DNA of 64,000 nt from Bin87 sp034423115. Its GTDB lineage: Bacteria; Chloroflexota; Dehalococcoidia; Lucifugimonadales; UBA3495. The position numbers and the translations under genes were made by a program. The stretch covers positions 1 to 64,000 of the forward strand of contig DAOUJD010000068.1 of assembly GCA_034423115.1 (NCBI GenBank). Reading direction: 5' to 3'. Under the pieces are notes generated by a model. The model was not told the DNA's origin. It did no database searches and was given only the letters and a program-made list of their open reading frames with translations. Below, piece by piece: positions 61,112 to 64,000 of this stretch. Each line of letters opens with the position of its first letter. Positions within the stretch are counted from its first letter, which is position 1.

Positions 61112-62482
61112 TCAGGTGAGGTTGTGGGTTTGGGCAGCGGCCAGGTCGTCGTGTTCTGGGGAGATGCTGACCACTCCTCCCGCGAGCCATTTGCGTTTTA
61201 GGCGGATGGGGCCGTATTGGGTTTGGACGGTTATGGTGTCTCGGTCGGCTACGTAGCGGCCGACGGGGCGGACTCGGACGCCGAGGGTTGGGGTGTGGCG
61301 GAGGATGCACTCGGCCAGTTGGGTTTCGAGTTCGGCGGGGCCCAGGGCTGATAGCAGGACGGCGGGGCGGTTCTTTTTCATCTGGATGGGGGTGTGCCAG
61401 ACGTCGAGGGCGCCGGCGTCGAATAGCTGGTCCATAGCGTAGCCGAGTTGCTCGCCAGTGGCGTTGTCGATGTTGGTTTCGAGGATGATGACGTTGTCCT
61501 GCCAGCGGGCGAAGGGGGCGTTGGGGTCGGATGCCGGGGACGCGTCGCTTGCCGTCTGTTGGCGATAGGCTTCGAGGGCGGCGGCGCGGACGGTTTCGAG
61601 GGTTGGAGGCGGTTGGTTGCTATTTGCCTGTGGTTCGACAGGCTCACCATGAGCGGACGCCGGGATGGATTCGGGCTCACTATGAGCGGACTCGTGAATT
61701 TCAGCTGGAATGTCCGGCTGCCGGGTGGTATTGGCGTTGGTGGGTGAGGGGATGGTTTGGCCGAGCCAGAGGCGGATGACGTTGGGGAAGGCTGCTGGGT
61801 TTTTGCCGCCGACGCCGACGCCGATGCGGTCTAGGGTCATGGCGGGTTGGCGGTATTCGTCGGCCAGAGTGGTGATGAGGGCCGCGCCGGTGGGCGTCGT
61901 GAGTTCGCCAACGTTGGCGTGGAAAGGCCGCTCGGGCGCGACGGGGGCCTTTGCCGTCGCGATGATTTCGAGGGTGGCCGGGGCCGGGTTGCTGTAGCCG
62001 TTGGGTCGGCGCGGGCCGGTGGCTTCGCCGAGGACCAGGGGAGATGCGTGGATGCGCTGGATGCCTAGTTGCTCCAGGCCGTGGACTACTCCCACTACGT
62101 CGACGAGGGTGTCGGCGGTGCCGAGTTCGTGGAGGTGGATTTCGTCGGGGTTGTTGCCGTGGACACGAGCCTCGGCGGCGAAAACGGATTTGAGGACGGC
62201 CGTAGCGCGGGTGCGGGTTGGATCGGACAGGGCAGTGGCATTGGCTACGGCGTCCAGCATCTGCTGGGGGGTGTAGCGTGGGGACTCTGAGGTGTCGATG
62301 AGGGCGCGGGTGCCGCGAACTTCGCAGCGGGTTTCGTCGGCGGTGTTGATGTTGACGCCGGGGATTTTGAGGTCTGCGATTGCTGCTTGGATGGAGTGGA
62401 GGGGGAGGCCGGCGTCGATTAGGGCGCCGAGGAGCATGTCGCCGCTGGCGCCGCCAACGGACTGGATATATGCGGTTTTCAT
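61112..62482 (-). CDS. larC: Nickel pincer cofactor synthase LarC, with repeat insert
   Basis: LarC inserts nickel into the pincer cofactor of lactate racemase and relatives, using CTP. The 456-aa product contains both halves in one frame: FDCxxG-type start (YIQSVGGASGDMLLGALIDAGLP), HLHELGTADTLVDVVG, GELTTPTGAALI, then after a linker VIILETNIDNATGEQLGYAMD and VWHTPIQMKKNRPAVLLS. Residues about 264-286 in the linker are translated from dispersed repeats (SAHGEPVEP). The C-terminus (ISPEHDDLAAAQTHNLT) seems some 20 residues shorter than usual. It follows larE on the same strand. Confidence 0.9.
   Translation of the reverse strand: MKTAYIQSVGGASGDMLLGALIDAGLPLHSIQAAIADLKIPGVNINTADETRCEVRGTRALIDTSESPRYTPQQMLDAVANATALSDPTRTRATAVLKSVFAAEARVHGNNPDEIHLHELGTADTLVDVVGVVHGLEQLGIQRIHASPLVLGEATGPRRPNGYSNPAPATLEIIATAKAPVAPERPFHANVGELTTPTGAALITTLADEYRQPAMTLDRIGVGVGGKNPAAFPNVIRLWLGQTIPSPTNANTTRQPDIPAEIHESAHSEPESIPASAHGEPVEPQANSNQPPPTLETVRAAALEAYRQQTASDASPASDPNAPFARWQDNVIILETNIDNATGEQLGYAMDQLFDAGALDVWHTPIQMKKNRPAVLLSALGPAELETQLAECILRHTPTLGVRVRPVGRYVADRDTITVQTQYGPIRLKRKWLAGGVVSISPEHDDLAAAQTHNLT
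61631..61690. repeat. HGEPVEP-type dispersed repeat inside larC
   Basis: GGTTCGACAGGCTCACCATG and agcggac (61631-61657) and a second, shorter copy CGGGCTCACTATGAGCGGAC (61671-61690) lie in larC. In frame they encode SAHGEPVEP and SAHSEP in the linker between the two halves of the protein. Confidence 0.8.
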
Positions 62483-62495
62483 GGGGAGACGACTT

Positions 62496-62560
62496 TCACA
62501 TGGATGAAAAGGATTTACAGGATTAGGGACGACTGGATTCCGGCTTTCGCCGGAATGACG
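62496..62560 (+). repeat. Repeat copy 8 plus hairpin element
   Basis: TCACATGGATGAAAAGGATT with tacaggattaggga, followed by the hairpin CTGGATTCCGGC-tttc-GCCGGAATGAC. The element lies between larE and larC, directly upstream of the larC start, where it could affect larC expression. Confidence 0.7.
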
Positions 62561-62584
62561 GGGTGGGATGCGAGAATGACGGGG

Positions 62585-63412
62585 TTATTTCAGGACGTCG
62601 TTGAGGCTGCCGGAGCGGAGGGGGTTGAGATCTAGGGAGACCCAGAGGTAGCCGAGGGATTTGAGGCGGGTTGTGATTTCGTCGCGGTGGGCAAAGGCGA
62701 GTTCCATCTGGTCGGCGGCGACCTCGATGCGGCAGAGTTTGTCGTGGTGGCGGGCGCGGACTTCGCGGAGGCCGAGATCGCGCAGGATGTCCTCGGCGGC
62801 CTCGATGCGGCGGAGGGACTCTACGGTTACGGGGGTGCCGTAGGGGATGCGGGACGAGAGGCACGGTTGGGCCGGCTTGTCCCACAGGGGCACGCCGAGC
62901 CATTTGGCGGCGGCGCGGACCTGGGTCTTGTCCATTTCGGCTTCAACCATGGGGCTGCGGATGTTGTGCTCGGCGGCGGCGGTCATGCCGGGGCGATAGT
63001 CGCCGAGATCGTCGGTGTTGGCGCCGTTGGCGATCCACGCGTAGCCCTCTGCTGTGGCGAGAGCGCCGAGTTGGTCGTAGAGCTCGGTCTTACAGAAATA
63101 GCAGCGCTGGGGGGAGTTGGCGACGTAGCCCTCGCGTTGCAGTTCGTCGGTGTTGATGATGCGGTGGTTCAGGTTGAACTGGGTCGCTATGGACTCGGCG
63201 TCGGCGAGGTCGCGGGCGGCGAGGGCGGGAGAGACGGCGGTGACAGCCAAGGCGCGGCTACCCAGCGCGCGTTGGGCGGCCACCGCCAGGAGGGTGCTGT
63301 CCACTCCGCCGGAGCAGGCGACGATGACAGAGTCCATTTCGCGCAGGATGGATTCGAGGCGGGGGAGGCAATCCGGGGGATTGTCGATTTGGGTGTCTGG
63401 GGGGTGTGTCAT
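62585..63412 (-). CDS. larE: ATP-dependent sulfur-donating synthase LarE
   Basis: LarE adds sulfur to the pincer cofactor precursor. The 275-aa product has the PP-loop ACSGGVDSTLLAV (about 33-45), RCYFCKTELYDQL with Cys104 and Cys107, and QPCLSSRIPYGTPV with Cys184. Three such Cys residues are the pattern of LarE proteins that carry a [4Fe-4S] cluster rather than sacrificing one Cys. I start at ATG 63412, because the longer frame is translated from a dispersed repeat. It precedes larC; larB and larA are not in the window. Confidence 0.9.
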   Translation of the reverse strand: MTHPPDTQIDNPPDCLPRLESILREMDSVIVACSGGVDSTLLAVAAQRALGSRALAVTAVSPALAARDLADAESIATQFNLNHRIINTDELQREGYVANSPQRCYFCKTELYDQLGALATAEGYAWIANGANTDDLGDYRPGMTAAAEHNIRSPMVEAEMDKTQVRAAAKWLGVPLWDKPAQPCLSSRIPYGTPVTVESLRRIEAAEDILRDLGLREVRARHHDKLCRIEVAADQMELAFAHRDEITTRLKSLGYLWVSLDLNPLRSGSLNDVLK

Positions 63413-63434
63413 AATATCCGGCGCGTCCGTTATC

Positions 63435-63489
63435 TTACATTGATAGACAGGATAGATAGGATTATATGGTTTCGCAAGATTGAGGGATT
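63435..63489 (+). repeat. acaggatgaacaggat-type repeat, copy 9
   Basis: TTACATTGATAGACAGGATA with gataggattatatgg and ttgagggattgag fills the space between the divergent larE and glyoxalase-like genes. Any promoters for both must lie within or beside it. Confidence 0.7.
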
Positions 63490-63497
63490 GAGTCGAT

Positions 63498-63854
63498 ATG
63501 ACGGTGCAGAGCATCAGCGCGATCACGCTGGCGGTGCGAGACATGGCCAAGTCGGTGGCGTTTTACCACGACGGGGCGGGCATACCTATCCTTTATGGAG
63601 GCCCCGGGGCGTCTTTCACGTCGTTGAGCGTGGGCGGCGGATATTTGAACCTGATCCTCGCTGAAGATGCCGAGGTTCGTTGGTGGGGTCGGTGCATTTT
63701 GTATGTGGACGACGTGGACGCGCATCACCGGCGGATGGTGGATGCCGGATATTCGCCGGACGGCGAACCGGCGGACGCGACCTGGAGGGAGCGGTACTAT
63801 CACATCACCGACCCGGACGGGCATGAGGTCAGTTTTGCGCGGCCGTTGGGGTAG
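63498..63854 (+). CDS. Glyoxalase/VOC family protein
   Basis: The 118-aa product is a vicinal-oxygen-chelate fold protein: ISAITLAVRDMAKSVAFYHDGAGIPILYGG, YLNLILAED, RCILYVDDVDAHHRRMVDAGY, RYYHITDPDGHEVSFARPLG. One VOC module of two beta-alpha units is present; the metal ligands cannot be assigned with confidence. It is divergent from larE and followed by a repeat and pyrF. Confidence 0.88.
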   Translation: MTVQSISAITLAVRDMAKSVAFYHDGAGIPILYGGPGASFTSLSVGGGYLNLILAEDAEVRWWGRCILYVDDVDAHHRRMVDAGYSPDGEPADATWRERYYHITDPDGHEVSFARPLG

Positions 63855-63857
63855 TGC

Positions 63858-63895
63858 TTTCATGGATATACAGGATGGACAGGATCAGTTGGATT
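63858..63895 (+). repeat. acaggatgaacaggat-type repeat, copy 10
   Basis: TTTCATGGATATACAGGATG with gacaggatcagttggat, starting 4 bp after the stop of the glyoxalase-like gene. Confidence 0.75.
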
Positions 63896-63933
63896 TTTTG
63901 TGATCCAAGCTTTCCGAATGGATTTGATAACTA

Positions 63934-64000
63934 ATGACCACTTTTGCAGATAGATTGGTGGCGGCGAGCGACGCTACGGAGAGCCTGGTGTGTGTGGGTC
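63934..64000 (+). CDS. pyrF: Start of orotidine 5'-phosphate decarboxylase (partial)
   Basis: Only the first 22 codons are in the window: MTTFADRLVAASDATESLVC and VG. This matches the start of bacterial family-2 PyrF proteins (FxxRLxxA...LCVGLDPD), which make UMP from OMP. The ATG has no strong ribosome binding site. The call rests on few residues. Confidence 0.6.
   Translation, partial: MTTFADRLVAASDATESLVCVG

Noticed and set aside
62585..63550. Longer start for LarE (extra 46 residues)
   Set aside because: The extension is translated from a dispersed repeat between divergent genes and is not part of the LarE family.
1..64000. tRNA, rRNA and riboswitch genes
   Set aside because: I inspected the intergenic regions for tRNA-like T-loop and CCA-proximal patterns and for common riboswitch cores and saw no convincing case; a covariance-model scan would settle this.

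Overview
The window is about 64 kb of GC-rich bacterial chromosome with some 60 protein genes. I see no rRNA or tRNA gene, no insertion-sequence transposase and no CRISPR array. The gene mix includes three dipeptide/oligopeptide ABC transporter sets with lipoprotein binding proteins, two luciferase-like (LLM) flavin oxidoreductases, a Baeyer-Villiger-type flavin monooxygenase, an SDR dehydrogenase, a CocE hydrolase, FAH-family and PEP-mutase/isocitrate-lyase-family enzymes, a DUF1800/DUF1501 pair, and LarC/LarE. This suggests a free-living or host-associated heterotroph of the Chloroflexota, possibly SAR202/Dehalococcoidia-like. That placement is inference from gene content; no phylogenetic marker here settles it.

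Layout. 1-0.8 kb: no intact gene, a relic repeat and a compound hairpin. 0.8-3.6 kb (minus): argF, a CocE-type hydrolase and a tiny membrane protein. 3.8-7.5 kb (minus): DUF1800-DUF1501-NHL operon with a promoter upstream. 7.7-9.6 kb: secreted protein with 17 plant-type leucine-rich repeats. 9.6-11.4 kb (minus): Rieske protein, small conserved protein, BtuF-like protein. 11.5-13.4 kb: folD and queA. 13.4-16.7 kb: Uma2-type nuclease and an mcrB-mcrC restriction operon. 16.7-24.3 kb: membrane proteins, FAH hydrolase, Na+/solute symporter, beta-propeller proteins, retropepsin-like protein. 24.4-32.5 kb (minus): two tandem paralogous peptide-transporter cassettes without ATPases. 32.9-34.8 kb (minus): LLM oxidoreductase and PEP-mutase-family enzyme. 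34.9-40.1 kb (plus): mnmA-rnhB-yraN, apt, metallo-beta-lactamase-fold protein, site-2 protease. 40.2-46.7 kb (minus): PPOX-family protein and a complete five-gene peptide transporter with both ATPases. 47.1-50.1 kb: cupin and two tandem MFS transporters. 50.2-52.8 kb (minus): flavin monooxygenase and a hypothetical gene. 53.6-54.5 kb: a HARE-HTH protein and a small OB-fold-like protein behind a strong promoter. 54.7-58.8 kb: SDR, LLM, an OB-fold-like protein and DUF362. 58.9-61.1 kb: an AAA ATPase plus HNH nuclease pair resembling Septu. 61.1-63.4 kb (minus): larE-larC. The window ends in a glyoxalase-like gene and the start of pyrF.

Two features cut across genes. First, near 46.7-47.1 kb the plus strand changes from mildly C-rich to strongly G-rich, regardless of gene orientation. 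Second, right of 50 kb the intergenic DNA is filled with one short repeat (core acaggatgaacaggat), always in the same orientation and often starting at or just after a stop codon. Other repeats, one encoding a HGEPVEP-type peptide and one a GGGGCG...CGCCCC palindrome, have entered coding sequence (inside larC and a hypothetical gene at 52 kb) or sit at gene starts and ends. Defence-type genes (McrBC, Septu-like pair, Uma2 protein, HARE-HTH protein) are scattered rather than clustered.
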